Notes: generated by a model from the letters alone, not told the origin. A stretch of 64,000 nucleotides of DNA from JBFWWP01 sp050246115 (GCA_050246115.1 JBFWWP010000014.1:1-64000); one strand, 5' to 3'; positions 8,829 through 17,961 are shown, counted from the first letter of the stretch. Made by a program: numbers and translations.

Positions 8829-9164
8829 CCGCCGCTGAACCTCCGCGGGCGGCGCGCCGGGCGTGGCCTGGACCTCGGCGTCGGGCTCGGTCGCTGGATC
8901 TCATTCCGGTCCGCGTTGGGACGCGCTTCGAGGGTTCCGGCTTCCGTCGCGCGCGTCGTGGCCAAGCCCTGGCCGCCGACGAATTTCTGGCAGCCTCTTG
9001 CCGGCGAGCCCGCTCTTCGGAAGAATGCGCGGTTTTCACGGCACCCTGCCGAGGCGGCGTCCTCCAGAACCGAGTCCCCAACCCTTGGGTGGCACGGTGT
9101 CGACGCTGGATCGGTACGGGCCGCGCCGAGACCCGGGGCCTTCAGGAGCTGAGAAGAAGACGAC
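8829..9164. other. Non-coding spacer between prs and rplY
   Basis: About 335 bp with no supported gene, repeat or clear promoter. It may hold the rplY leader. Confidence 0.5.
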
Positions 9165-9773
9165 ATGGATACGATTGTCCTCAAGGGGAAGCCGCGAGCG
9201 AACCTCGGCACTCGACACTGCCGCAACCTGCGCGCGCAAGGGCTGGTGCCGGCGAACCTGTACGGGCACGCTCAGGCGAACGTGAGCTTCATGGTCGAGG
9301 AGAAAGAGATCGCGAAGCTCGTCAAGGAGGGTCACCACATGTTGACCCTCGACATCGATGGCATGCGCGAGAGCGGCTTGCTGAAAGAGATCCAGTTCGA
9401 CACTTACGGCGACCACATCGTGCACCTGGACTTTGCCCGGATTTCGCTCGATGAGGTGGTCGAGGTGCTGATCCCGGTCGAGACGGTGGGCGTTGCGAAG
9501 GGCGTTTCGTCCGGCGGCGTCCTCGACATTCCGCGTCACGAGATCGCGTTGCGCGGTAAGGCGCGGTTGATTCCGGAGCACATCCGCCTGGACGTGAGCC
9601 ATCTGGGAATCAACGACGCGATCCGGGTGAGCGACCTGGTGCTTCCGAGTGGAGTCGAGGTCATGCTGGCTCGCGAGGACGTGGTCGTGATCTTGCACGC
9701 GCCCCGGGTCGAAGCGCCGGCCGCAGAGACCCCGACGGAGCCACAGCTCATCGAGAAGAAGAAGCCCGAGTAG
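9165..9773 (+). CDS. rplY: 50S ribosomal protein L25 / Ctc
   Basis: Two-domain L25 of the long CTC type, 202 aa. The N-terminal 5S rRNA-binding domain (LKGKPRANLGTRHCRNLRAQG, then VPANLYGH) is followed by the C-terminal beta domain (HLDFARISLDEVVEVLIPVE, later VLDIPRHEI). It binds 5S rRNA at the central protuberance of the large subunit. GAGAAGAAG precedes the ATG. Position between prs and pth is the common bacterial order. Confidence 0.93.
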   Translation: MDTIVLKGKPRANLGTRHCRNLRAQGLVPANLYGHAQANVSFMVEEKEIAKLVKEGHHMLTLDIDGMRESGLLKEIQFDTYGDHIVHLDFARISLDEVVEVLIPVETVGVAKGVSSGGVLDIPRHEIALRGKARLIPEHIRLDVSHLGINDAIRVSDLVLPSGVEVMLAREDVVVILHAPRVEAPAAETPTEPQLIEKKKPE

Positions 9774-9863
9774 CATCGTGCAGCGGGTCCTTTCCGGGGA
9801 ACGAACGCACTCGTGCGACCGCTTACGGTGGTCGGGCCTGACTGCGCGGTACGGTCGACCCCG

Positions 9864-10454
9864 GTGAAGATGATCGTCGGTCTGGGGAATCCGGGGCCTC
9901 GCTACGCGCGGACGCGGCACAACCTCGGCTTTCAGGTCATCGACGTGCTGCGGGAACGCCTGGTGGGACTCGTGGACGGTTCGCAACCGGGTTCGGAGTT
10001 GTGGGAGGCTCGGCGGAAGCGAGAACACTTACTCCTCTTGCGACCGGGGCTGTTCATGAATCGAAGTGGCCGCCCGGTCGCTCAGGTCGCGGTCAAACAC
10101 GGCCTCGAGGCGGAGCGCGTGCTCGTCGTGTACGACGACCTGGACCTGCCCGTCGGCAAGCTGCGGTTGCGGGCCGGCGGCGGGAGCGGTGGGCACCGCG
10201 GGATCCAAGACATCTGTGAGTGCTTTCAGCCAGGCGTGCATCGGTTGCGGGTCGGGATCGGTCGACCACCGGGGCGCACGCCCGTCGAGGAGTACGTGCT
10301 CCAGGACTTCACCGCAGCCGAGGAGGGTGAGGTTGCGGTAGCACGGGAGGTCGCGGCAGACGCGGCGCTGAGCTGGTTCGATGACGGCTTGGTGCGGGCG
10401 ATGGACCGCTACAACGGTCGCGGCAGCGAGCCGGTCGATCCGGCCACGGACTGA
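9864..10454 (+). CDS. pth: Peptidyl-tRNA hydrolase
   Basis: Releases tRNA from peptidyl-tRNAs that drop off the ribosome. The start MKMIVGLGNPGPRY contains the GNPG motif; the catalytic histidine is in TRHNLGF, and FMNRSG, YDDLDLPVGKLRLR and GSGGHRGIQ are all present. 196 aa from the GTG at 9864, which matches the family start (MKLIVGLGNPG). An in-frame GTG at 9813 has a better ribosome site but would add 17 non-family residues. Confidence 0.93.
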   Translation: MKMIVGLGNPGPRYARTRHNLGFQVIDVLRERLVGLVDGSQPGSELWEARRKREHLLLLRPGLFMNRSGRPVAQVAVKHGLEAERVLVVYDDLDLPVGKLRLRAGGGSGGHRGIQDICECFQPGVHRLRVGIGRPPGRTPVEEYVLQDFTAAEEGEVAVAREVAADAALSWFDDGLVRAMDRYNGRGSEPVDPATD

Positions 10455-10688
10455 CCCACGGAAAGCGCTTCCCCATCGGGGGACCAAGTCGCGCGGGCAC
10501 TTCGATTCGGAGTGCCCGGCGCGGCGATCGACGAATGTTGGGAACGGGAGTGGCGCCTGTTCTCGTGCCTGCAATTCGCCACGGCGAGACCTCACCGTTG
10601 GACGGGATCCGTCCATCGCCGTGTTCGCCGCGCACCAGAGTCCGAGGGTGGTCCTCGGGTCGTGCCGGACGAACGGTGAGGCTCCAGA

Positions 10689-11159
10689 GTGAAAGAGTGG
10701 TCTGTGACGGAACGATTGTACGAAGGCCTGTTCCTGCTCGACGCGAACGAGACCGCGCGGGACTGGCCGGCGATGGAAAGTCACCTCAAGGGGTTGCTGA
10801 CCAAGCACCAGGCGTCCATAGAGTACGCGGAGCGTTGGCCCGACCAGCGGTTGGCCTACGACGTCAAGGGTTGCCGCAAGGGCACGTACTACTTGACCTA
10901 CTTCCGCGCCGACACCCAATCCTTGGCGCAACTGCGTCGTGACTCCGAGTTGTCGGAGCGGATCCTCCGTTGTCTCTTCGTGCACGAGGACTGGCTCGAG
11001 ACGGAGATGAACAAACGCAAGGAAGCTGCGCACCGCCGTTCGTCCGCGCCGCAAGGCGCCCCAGCTCCGGAGCGACCGCGTTTCCAGCCGGTCGACGATT
11101 CGGAGGAAGGGGCCGACGAACCGAGCTGGTCCGACCGCGACCCGCGCCACGACGACTAG
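10689..11159 (+). CDS. rpsF: 30S ribosomal protein S6
   Basis: S6 binds 16S rRNA with S18 on the platform of the small subunit. The domain runs from LYEGLFLLDANE to ILRCLFVHED, with WPDQRLAYDVKG and KGTYYLTYF as expected. It is longer than most S6 because of a charged tail of about 45 residues rich in Asp, Glu, Pro and Arg. GTG 10689 is used here; a second GTG at 10704 (VTERLYEG), after GAAAGAG, is equally plausible. Downstream lie ssb, rpsR and rplI in classical order. Confidence 0.9.
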   Translation: MKEWSVTERLYEGLFLLDANETARDWPAMESHLKGLLTKHQASIEYAERWPDQRLAYDVKGCRKGTYYLTYFRADTQSLAQLRRDSELSERILRCLFVHEDWLETEMNKRKEAAHRRSSAPQGAPAPERPRFQPVDDSEEGADEPSWSDRDPRHDD

Positions 11160-11469
11160 CTCGGGCGAGCCGTACCCCCCGGGGTCCTCATGGGCGGGGT
11201 CCTCAGGGGCCAGTTCCGCTCGAGTCGAGGCGTTCGAGGCCGCAAGAACCTCGGGAGGCTTCGGAGCCGCAGTGGGTCGCCCGTCCGGAAGCGTTCGGCC
11301 CGTCTCGCGTCCTGGCGGTTCGTGCCGCGCCCGGGGATTCCCGAGGCGCGGACGACGAGCCTGCTGGATGGAAGGCGCCCAGTTCGGTACTTTTCGAGTT
11401 CCGGCGGGTTCCCGAGGATCCTGCAGCGCCCCTGCCCAGCGGCGGATCGCACCCAGAGAGGAGAGGTTC
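11160..11469. other. Spacer between rpsF and ssb
   Basis: About 310 bp. The ssb frame stays open upstream through much of this stretch but shows no OB-fold sequence before 11470. Apart from the GAGAGGAGAGG ribosome site at its end, nothing is recognised. Confidence 0.5.
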
Positions 11470-11907
11470 TTGGACCTCAACAAAGTGCTGCTCATTGGTA
11501 ATCTCACGCGCGATCCGGTGCTCCGGTATCTCAACAACGGCAGCCCGGTGTGCGAGTTTGGCCTGGCCGTGAATCGACGGTTCAAACGCAACGATGGCGA
11601 GATGGCCGAGGAGGCTTGTTTCGTGGAGATCGTCGTTTGGTCGCGTCAGGGCGAGAACTGTAACCAATACCTGAAGAAGGGCTCGGGCGCCTTCATCGAG
11701 GGCCGCCTCCAGTTCGATCAGTGGCAGGGACAGGACGGACAGAAGCGGAGCCGCCTGCGCGTGGTCGCGGAGCGTGTGCAGTTCATGCCGAAAGGCGGCG
11801 TTGGACGGACTGGCGGCGGCGCCGGGGCGGGGGAAGTGACCGACTTCGGCGACTCGTCCGGCGCGCCGATGCCGCAGGAGGAGTTCGACTCCGAGGTGCC
11901 GTTCTAG
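11470..11907 (+). CDS. ssb: Single-stranded DNA-binding protein
   Basis: OB-fold SSB of 145 aa. LNKVLLIGNLTRDPVLRY is the canonical N-terminus, and SPVCEFGLAVNRRF and FIEGRLQFDQWQ complete the fold. A glycine-rich linker leads to an acidic tip ending EEFDSEVPF, the usual docking site for repair and replication partners. The TTG start at 11470 is chosen because it gives the family N-terminus and follows GAGAGGAGAGG. It lies between rpsF and rpsR as in many bacteria. Confidence 0.93.
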   Translation: MDLNKVLLIGNLTRDPVLRYLNNGSPVCEFGLAVNRRFKRNDGEMAEEACFVEIVVWSRQGENCNQYLKKGSGAFIEGRLQFDQWQGQDGQKRSRLRVVAERVQFMPKGGVGRTGGGAGAGEVTDFGDSSGAPMPQEEFDSEVPF

Positions 11908-11937
11908 TGCCAAGTCGAGCGCGTGCCGCCTTGGGTC

Positions 11938-12022
11938 GCCGCAGCCACGAGGGGGCTTTCGAGAGCCCCCTCGGAGAATCTAGTGCCAAGGCAAGCGCGG
12001 TATGCGCTTGATTTGGGCCTGG
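11938..12022 (+). repeat. Intergenic hairpin repeat, copy B (long form, best hairpin)
   Basis: Lies between ssb and rpsR. AGGGGGCT-TTCGAG-AGCCCCCT forms a near-perfect hairpin with an 8-bp stem, flanked by GCCGCAGCCA upstream and a GCGGTATGCGCTTGATTTGGG segment downstream that resembles copy A. The phrase CTAGTGCCAAG occurs both here and at the ssb stop codon, about 80 bp earlier, suggesting a local duplication. Confidence 0.7.
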
Positions 12023-12110
12023 AGCAAAACCAAACCAAACGCTCCCGTGAGCGTCGCCGGGAAGGCGAACGCCGCAGGCGGGAGTCGAAGAGAGAATCGA
12101 AAGGTGTTCG

Positions 12111-12368
12111 ATGTCGCACGATTCCGATGACGACCGCGGCCGTGACGGCAAGTCCGGCGGCATGTTCCGCAAGCGCCGTCTCCCGTCCCCTGTCGGTGGC
12201 ATAGAGTACATCGACTACAAGGACGTCGAGCTCCTGAGCAAGCTGCTGACGATCCAGGGCAAGATCCAACCGCGCAAGCGGCTCGGGGCCGACGCCAAGA
12301 TGCAGCACCGAATCAAGAAGGCGATACACCGGGCCCGGTTCATGGCGCTGGTGCCGTACGGCGGCTAG
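12111..12368 (+). CDS. rpsR: 30S ribosomal protein S18
   Basis: S18 of 85 aa, partner of S6 on the 30S platform. The body IDYKDVELLSKLLTIQGKI, then PRKRLGADAKMQHRIKKAIHRAR, is the conserved core. An acidic N-terminal extension (HDSDDDRGRD) precedes the basic FRKRR segment. AAAGGTG precedes the ATG. Its place after ssb is conserved. Confidence 0.93.
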   Translation: MSHDSDDDRGRDGKSGGMFRKRRLPSPVGGIEYIDYKDVELLSKLLTIQGKIQPRKRLGADAKMQHRIKKAIHRARFMALVPYGG

Positions 12369-12504
12369 TTTCTGAGCAAGCGTGTTCGCTCACGGCCAAA
12401 GCGCTTGGCAGTTCGGGCCGCTCTAGCGAACATGAACGCGAATCCAAGGGCACCGGCGCCGGGTCAGGCGTGTGCCTTGGTTCCTCGAGAAAGTGATCCT
12501 CAAC

Positions 12505-12978
12505 ATGAAGCTCCTCATGAAGAAGAGCGTGACCAACCTGGGCGGTCCAGGCGACATCGTGAAGGTGGCCCGTGGGTACGCTCGCAACTACTTGATCCCC
12601 CGGGGCTATGCCATGGAGGTGACCCAGGCCAACCTGCAGTGGTTCGAGGCGCAGAAGCGCCGTTTGATCCAGCAGGAGGAAGAGGTCAAGGTGCGTTTGC
12701 GTCTCGTGGCGAAGGAACTCGAGGGTGCCTCGTGCACCATCATCGCTCGGGCCACGGAGGAAGGGCACCTGTTTGGTTCGGTGACTCCCCGTGAGATCGC
12801 CGCGCACTTTTCGCAGGAGGGGATCGAACTCGACCCGAAGACCATTCAGCTCGAGCGACCGATCAAGGAACTCGGCATCTACAAGGTGCCGGTCTGCCTG
12901 CACTCCGACATCATGACCGAAGTCAAAGTTTGGGTCGTCAAGGGCGACGAGGACTTCGCGGGCGCCAAGGGCGGGTGA
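12505..12978 (+). CDS. rplI: 50S ribosomal protein L9
   Basis: L9 of 157 aa. The N-terminal rRNA-binding domain contains NLGGPGDIVKVARGYARNYL then IPRGYA, followed by the long connecting helix and the C-terminal domain (HLFGSVTPREIA, IKELGIYKVPV). ATG 12505 (MKLLMKKSVTNLG) matches the family start; the open frame upstream adds 11 unrelated residues. Confidence 0.93.
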   Translation: MKLLMKKSVTNLGGPGDIVKVARGYARNYLIPRGYAMEVTQANLQWFEAQKRRLIQQEEEVKVRLRLVAKELEGASCTIIARATEEGHLFGSVTPREIAAHFSQEGIELDPKTIQLERPIKELGIYKVPVCLHSDIMTEVKVWVVKGDEDFAGAKGG

Positions 12979-13305
12979 CCCTGACCGAGCGGAGCCGTCG
13001 CGCCCGGTTCCGCAGCGTTCGGGGAGTTGTGCGGGCGGTGATCGCCGGCGTGCCTTCGAGCACGCCGCGGTCGTAGGGCCGCGCACCGGCCAACGGATCT
13101 GTTCTTGTGCGCGGCGGCTCGGGAGCGACGACGTTTCCCGACTTCGCTGACTTCGAGACCCGCGCTCGTTCGCGATCTCCACTCGAACCCAACCCCGGAC
13201 CGGATGGCTCCGTACCTCCGGCGCGGTGCTGGCGCCCGGGTCGTGGGGCGGCGTGTTCGCTCGTCGAGCTTCGTTGCTCACCACTTGGTTCGAGGAGCCC
13301 CCCGA
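12979..13305. other. Spacer between rplI and dnaB with a hairpin
   Basis: About 325 bp without a supported gene. CGGCGTGC (13046-13053) and GCACGCCG (13060-13067) form a perfect 8-bp stem with a 6-nt loop. No T-run follows, so it is not a standard terminator. Confidence 0.5.
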
Positions 13306-14670
13306 ATGGCCCCGGAACGACAGAGTACGACGGTCGAATCCGCCGACGGTCGGACGCCTCCGCACAACGCCGAAGCCGAGCGGGGACTGCTCGGGTCGCT
13401 GCTCCTGTCCTGCTCGGATACCGCCGCGATTCTCGAGAACCTACTTCCCGAGCACTTCTTCAACCGCCGTCACCAGGTGCTGTACGAGCACATCCGCGGG
13501 ATCTACGATCGTGACGGCGGCATCGACATGATCTTGCTGCGGGATTCGCTCGCGCGGGAGAACCTGCTCGAAGAAATCGGCGGCACCGACTACTTGCTTG
13601 TCTTGACCGAGTCCGTCCAGACCAGCGCCAACGCCGAGCACTATGCCGAGATCGTACGCGACCGCGCTCTGCGGCGCGCGCTGATCGCTACTTGCACCGA
13701 GGTCATCCAATCGGCCTACGAGGACTCGGCGGACGCCGGCGAGCAGTTGGATCGCGCCGAGCAGCGGATCTTCGAGGTCTCGGAGCAAGTGCAGAGCGAG
13801 GAGATCGTGCCGCTCCGCGACGCGATCAAGAGTACCTTCGATCTCCTCGATCAGTGGGCCAAGGGCAACACCGGCATGCCGACCGGCTTCGTCGACTTGG
13901 ACAAGAAGATCAACGGACTGCAGCCCTCGGAGCTGATCGTCGTCGCTGGTCGTCCTTCGATGGGGAAGACGACACTCAGTCTGAACATCGCTCGCAATGT
14001 GGCGTTGCAGTCCAAGGGCTCGGTGTTGGTGTTCAGTCTCGAGGTCGATCGCACCCAGATGGCGATCAACCTGCTGTGCAGTACCGCACGCGTCAGCGCC
14101 AGCAAGGTCCGGAGCATGGACCTCCCGCCGCGAGACTGGCAGAAGCTGACGACCGGAGCCGACCGCCTCTCGGAGGCCAAGGTGTTCATCGACGACTCCG
14201 CGGGACTCAACAGCATGTCGATCCGGGCGAAGGCCCGTCGCATGAAGGCGAAGTACGATATCTCTCTCGTGGTGATCGACTACTTGCAGCTCCTCGAGCA
14301 CGGGGGGCGGAGGCACGAGAGTCGGCAGCAGGAGATCAGCACGATCTCGCGCTCCCTCAAGCTGATGGCGAAGGAGCTGAAGGTACCGGTGATCACGATC
14401 TCGCAACTGTCGCGGGCCGTCGAGCAGAGAGAAGATCACCGGCCGCGGATGTCGGACCTGCGCGAGTCCGGCGCCATCGAGCAGGACGCGGACCTCGTCC
14501 TCTTGCTCTATCGCGAGGAGTACTACAAGCCCGAGAAGGAGGAGGCCAAAGGCAAGGCCGAAGTCATCATCGCCAAGCACCGAAACGGTCCGGTCGGAAC
14601 CATCCCGCTGGCGTTCTTCGGGGAGTTCATGGCCTTCGACAACCTCGCGTTCCAGCAGGACGAGTTCTAN
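13306..14670 (+). CDS. dnaB: Replicative DNA helicase DnaB (ends at assembly gap)
   Basis: Hexameric helicase that unwinds the replication fork. The N-terminal domain begins PPHNAEAERGLLGSLLLS; the RecA-like domain has Walker A GRPSMGKTT (near residue 220), Walker B VVIDYLQLL, ISQLSRAVEQRED and MSDLRESGAIEQDADLVLLL. 454 aa are readable. The last codon is TAN, with its third base the first N of the gap, and after QQDEF it is very probably a stop because the family usually ends here. ATG 13306 follows GAGGAG. Last gene of the glmU-to-dnaB run. Confidence 0.93.
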
Positions 14671-14769
14671 NNNNNNNNNNNNNNNNNNNNNNNNNNNNNN
14701 NNNNNNNNNNNNNNNNNNNNNNNNNNNNNNNNNNNNNNNNNNNNNNNNNNNNNNNNNNNNNNNNNNNNN
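14670..14769. other. Assembly gap (100 N)
   Basis: Exactly 100 N, the conventional placeholder for a gap of unknown size. Sequence either side may not be adjacent in the chromosome and any gene in it is lost. Confidence 0.98.
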
Positions 14770-14993
14770 CTAAGGCTACTGGTTCCCAGAGACTCCCGTT
14801 CGCACTTGGCGCTCCGCCGCTGGCTCGAGGTGTTGGCGCGGTTCCTGCTGCGTCGACCCGCCGGTTCCGCTTCCGCGGGCGGAGTTCGCGGCTTACACTA
14901 CGCAACTTTGAGACCGGTCGCCCGCGGGTGGCGGCCGCTGCCGCGGAGCGACCGACGTCCGAGGGGTTCGCTTCGACCATCGAGGAGGTAACC
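14770..14993. other. Sequence between gap and ompH
   Basis: About 220 bp in which no gene can be supported. It could contain the end of a gene interrupted by the gap, but no family motif is visible in any frame. Confidence 0.4.
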
Positions 14994-15608
14994 ATGACGG
15001 ATCGTCGAACCGCCGGTTCGCGTTTGACCGGTTCGCGTTTGGCTAGTGTCGCGCTGATCATGACCCTACTCTTCGTCGTCGCAGCTTGGTCTCGGCCGGG
15101 GCCGGGCGATGCGTTGGCCCAGTCCGTGCCGAGCCTCGGGGGCCTGCGGGTGGCGGTGGTAGACCTCGAGCAGGTGTTCGAGGCATCGCCGCGGAAGAAG
15201 GCCCTGGAGGCTGCCCTCGACAACGAGTTTCGCGAGAAGCGTAACGCGTTGGTACAGATGGAGCAGGAGATCAAGAATCTCCAGCAAGAGATGACGCTGG
15301 TGAATCCCGGGTCGGAGCAGCACGTTGCCCTCCAAGAGCAGCTCGCGGTCAAGACCACCCGCCTCAAACTCTACCAAGAACGCTCGGTCGGGGAACTCGA
15401 CGGGCGGCGGGTGACCTCGTTCGACGAGGTGTACGCGGAGATCAAAGTGGCGGTGAGCAAGGTGGCAGCGGCAGAGCGAATCGACCTCGTGCTGCAGCGA
15501 CGGTTGGTACTGCAAGAAGGGATGCCGTCTTGGGAGTCCGTCTTGTACGCGAGCCCAGTGCTGGACATTACCCCTGCCGTCGTCGCGGCGGTCGTTGGCA
15601 ACCAGTGA
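14994..15608 (+). CDS. OmpH/Skp-family periplasmic chaperone
   Basis: Exported protein of 204 aa. The N-terminal signal includes VALIMTLLFVVAAW. The mature part starts GGLRVAVVDLEQVFEASP, the Skp/OmpH opening strand, followed by a long coiled-coil helix pair (KNALVQMEQEIKNLQQEM region) and a closing IDLVLQRRLVL strand. Skp holds unfolded outer-membrane proteins in the periplasm on the way to the BAM complex. GAGGAGG precedes the ATG. It is directly upstream of lpxC/fabZ, as in many Gram-negatives; bamA, often adjacent, could lie in the gap. Confidence 0.85.
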   Translation: MTDRRTAGSRLTGSRLASVALIMTLLFVVAAWSRPGPGDALAQSVPSLGGLRVAVVDLEQVFEASPRKKALEAALDNEFREKRNALVQMEQEIKNLQQEMTLVNPGSEQHVALQEQLAVKTTRLKLYQERSVGELDGRRVTSFDEVYAEIKVAVSKVAAAERIDLVLQRRLVLQEGMPSWESVLYASPVLDITPAVVAAVVGNQ

Positions 15609-15668
15609 ACCGCGCGGAACCGAGTCCGTTGCGACGATCGCGTCCAATGCCGGAGAAGGAATGAATCG

Positions 15669-16991
15669 GTGGTGACCGGAGTGTGGGAGCAGCGAACACT
15701 GGCCGAAGGAGTCGACCTCGCAGGCGTGGGCCTGCATTCGGGGGCGGAGGTCCGCGTTCGGCTACGACCCGCGCCGATGAATGCTGGGATCACCTTCATC
15801 AGGTCTGACCTGGATCCGGCCGTCCGCATCCCGGCGGACCTGGAACATCGGCGCCATTCGCCCCGTCGAACTGCCATCGCGGTGGGCGAGGCAGAGGTGC
15901 ACACCATCGAGCACTTGATGGCGGTCCTCAATGTGCTCGGCATTCAGAATCTGGATGTCGAAGTGGACGGCGTCGAGCTGCCGGGCATGGACGGGAGCGC
16001 CCTGCAGTTCCTCGAGGCCATCGACGGCGCCGGCGTCGAAGTGCAAGGGGGGCGGGGGCGTTCGCTCGTCGTGCGCGATCCCGTGGCGGCGCAGGGCGAC
16101 GGCGCGAGCGTCGTGGCGTTACCGTCCGAGGGGGCACTGCGAGTCAGTTACACGCTCCACTACAATCAAAGCGCTGCCAAGGCTCTCACCCAGTTTCGTT
16201 CGTTCGAGGTTACCGAGGACGTCTTTCGCCGCGAGATCGCGCCGGCCAGGACTTTCGTCCTCGAGTCCGAGGTCGAGGAACTGCGCAACCGGGGGCTGGG
16301 GTTGGGCGCCAACACCCGCAACACCCTCGTCATTGGCGAGAGCGGCGTCATCGACAACGAGCTGCGGTTTCCCGATGAGTTCGTTCGTCACAAGATCCTG
16401 GATCTGTTGGGGGACTTGTACATCACCGGCTCGCGGCTCGAAGCGCACCTCGTGGCGCACCGCTCCGGGCACGCGTTGAACTCGGACTTGGCCGAACGCT
16501 TGTCCAAGACCTACGCGCGGCAGCGGGAAGTCCAAGACATCATTGCAGCGGCGCACCGTGGGCTCGACATTCGGCAGGTTCTCAAGCTCCTGCCGCACCG
16601 TTATCCGTTTCTGTTGATCGACCGGATCCTGTCGATCGACTCCGACTCGAAGATCGTCGGACTCAAGAACGTGACCTACAACGAGGAGTTCTTCCAGGGG
16701 CATTTTCCGGGCGCGCCGGTGATGCCGGGAGTGCTCCAGGTCGAAGCCATGGCGCAGCTTGGGGGAATTCTCCTCATGCGGAAGATGGAGGACATCAACA
16801 AGCTGGCCTACTTGTTGAGTATCGACAACGTGAAGTTCCGACGAACCGTGGTGCCCGGCGACCAGTTGATTTTGGAGGCCGACTTGCGGAAGCTGAAGAG
16901 CCGTACCGGACAGGTCCAGGCCAAGGCGTCGGTCGAAGGGCAAGTCGTCGCCGAGGCGTCGATTCGCTTCATGATCGTCGAAGCCTACTGA
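15669..16991 (+). CDS. lpxC/fabZ: LpxC-FabZ fusion: UDP-3-O-acyl-GlcNAc deacetylase / hydroxyacyl-ACP dehydratase
   Basis: Two enzymes in one chain of 440 aa. Residues 1 to about 285 are LpxC, the zinc deacetylase committing UDP-acyl-GlcNAc to lipid A: TIEHLMAVL and VRHKILDLLGDL supply the zinc ligands and SGHALNSDL the catalytic histidine. Residues about 300-440 are FabZ, the hot-dog dehydratase of fatty acid synthesis: LPHRYPFLLIDR, and GHFPGAPVMPGVLQVEAMAQ with the catalytic His and Glu. The fusion is known from Bacteroidetes and some other phyla. GAGAAGGA precedes the GTG start. It couples lipid A synthesis to supply of its acyl chains, and lpxA follows. Confidence 0.95.
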   Translation: MVTGVWEQRTLAEGVDLAGVGLHSGAEVRVRLRPAPMNAGITFIRSDLDPAVRIPADLEHRRHSPRRTAIAVGEAEVHTIEHLMAVLNVLGIQNLDVEVDGVELPGMDGSALQFLEAIDGAGVEVQGGRGRSLVVRDPVAAQGDGASVVALPSEGALRVSYTLHYNQSAAKALTQFRSFEVTEDVFRREIAPARTFVLESEVEELRNRGLGLGANTRNTLVIGESGVIDNELRFPDEFVRHKILDLLGDLYITGSRLEAHLVAHRSGHALNSDLAERLSKTYARQREVQDIIAAAHRGLDIRQVLKLLPHRYPFLLIDRILSIDSDSKIVGLKNVTYNEEFFQGHFPGAPVMPGVLQVEAMAQLGGILLMRKMEDINKLAYLLSIDNVKFRRTVVPGDQLILEADLRKLKSRTGQVQAKASVEGQVVAEASIRFMIVEAY

Positions 16992-17172
16992 TGGACGGCC
17001 CCGTTACCCACGAAGAGCGCGAGTGAACGCCGGCATGGACCGGGGTGCCGGAACGGGAGGTACGCCCTGGCGGCGTGCCGCTGCGTCCTCGTGGGGCGTA
17101 TCGAGATCGTAGTCCCCGAGATCTGCGGGCCGCAGCCCGCGCCAACGAGAACGGACCAGCCAAGGCCCTCTG

Positions 17173-17961
17173 ATGAAGATCCACGCCACAGCCATCGTTC
17201 ATCCCACCGCCGAGGTCGCCGACGGGGCGGAGATTGGTCCCTTCTGCTTCGTGGGCGCCAACGTCACCGTTGGCGCCGGGACACGTTTGATCCACCAGGT
17301 TTCGTTGACCGCGAACACCTCACTCGGACGTGACAATGTGGTCTACCCGGGAGCCGTTCTGGGGGGCGACCCGCAGGACAAGAAGTTCCAGGGCGAAGAG
17401 ACCTGGCTTCGCATTGGCGACGCGAACTTGTTTCGCGAGTGCGTCACCATCAATCGGGGGACCTCACACGGGGGTGGGGTCACGCGGATCGGTGACAACT
17501 GCCTGTTCATGGCGGGGTGTCACGTCGCTCACGATTGCACAGTGGGCAATCACGTGACCATGGCCAACTCGGTGCTCTTGGGGGGCCACGTCGTGGTCGA
17601 GGACGGAGTCGGCTTCGGCGGAGTGAGCGCGGTGCACCATTACGCCTCCGTGGGCACCGGTGCTTTCATCGGCGGGATGACCCGCGTGTTGACCGATGCT
17701 CCGCCGTACCTCATCACGGAGGGCAACCCGTCGCGAGTCCGAGGGCTGAATCGCGTCGGCCTCTTGCGTCGGGGGCTGCCCGAGGAAACCATGGCGTGGC
17801 TCAAAGAAGCCTATCGCGCCTTGTTCTACGATGGGACGCCCAAGGAGGAGGCCATTCAGCGCCTGCGCTCGAACGGAAGTGTGCCCCCCGAGGGTGGGAT
17901 CTTGCTCGATTTCATGGCCCGCTCGATTGCGGGCAAGAAGGGGCGTCAGCTGCAACCATGA
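17173..17961 (+). CDS. lpxA: UDP-GlcNAc O-acyltransferase LpxA
   Basis: First enzyme of lipid A synthesis, transferring a hydroxyacyl chain from ACP to UDP-GlcNAc. 262 aa of left-handed beta-helix repeats from HPTAEVADGAEIGPFC onward, with the catalytic histidine in AGCHVAHDCTVGNHV, GGDPQDKKFQGE, and a C-terminal helical domain (RGLNRVGLLRRGLP). The ATG is preceded by a modest AAGG site. The stop overlaps the start of the next gene (ATGA), so the two are translationally coupled. Confidence 0.95.
   Translation: MKIHATAIVHPTAEVADGAEIGPFCFVGANVTVGAGTRLIHQVSLTANTSLGRDNVVYPGAVLGGDPQDKKFQGEETWLRIGDANLFRECVTINRGTSHGGGVTRIGDNCLFMAGCHVAHDCTVGNHVTMANSVLLGGHVVVEDGVGFGGVSAVHHYASVGTGAFIGGMTRVLTDAPPYLITEGNPSRVRGLNRVGLLRRGLPEETMAWLKEAYRALFYDGTPKEEAIQRLRSNGSVPPEGGILLDFMARSIAGKKGRQLQP

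Noticed and set aside
13046..13067. Hairpin between rplI and dnaB as a terminator
   Set aside because: Perfect stem but no T-run on either strand; kept only as a note.
13105..14991. dnaB extended at both ends, including read-through of the N run
   Set aside because: Upstream residues are not DnaB-like and ATG 13306 has a ribosome site. Beyond QQDEF the reading depends on unknown bases.
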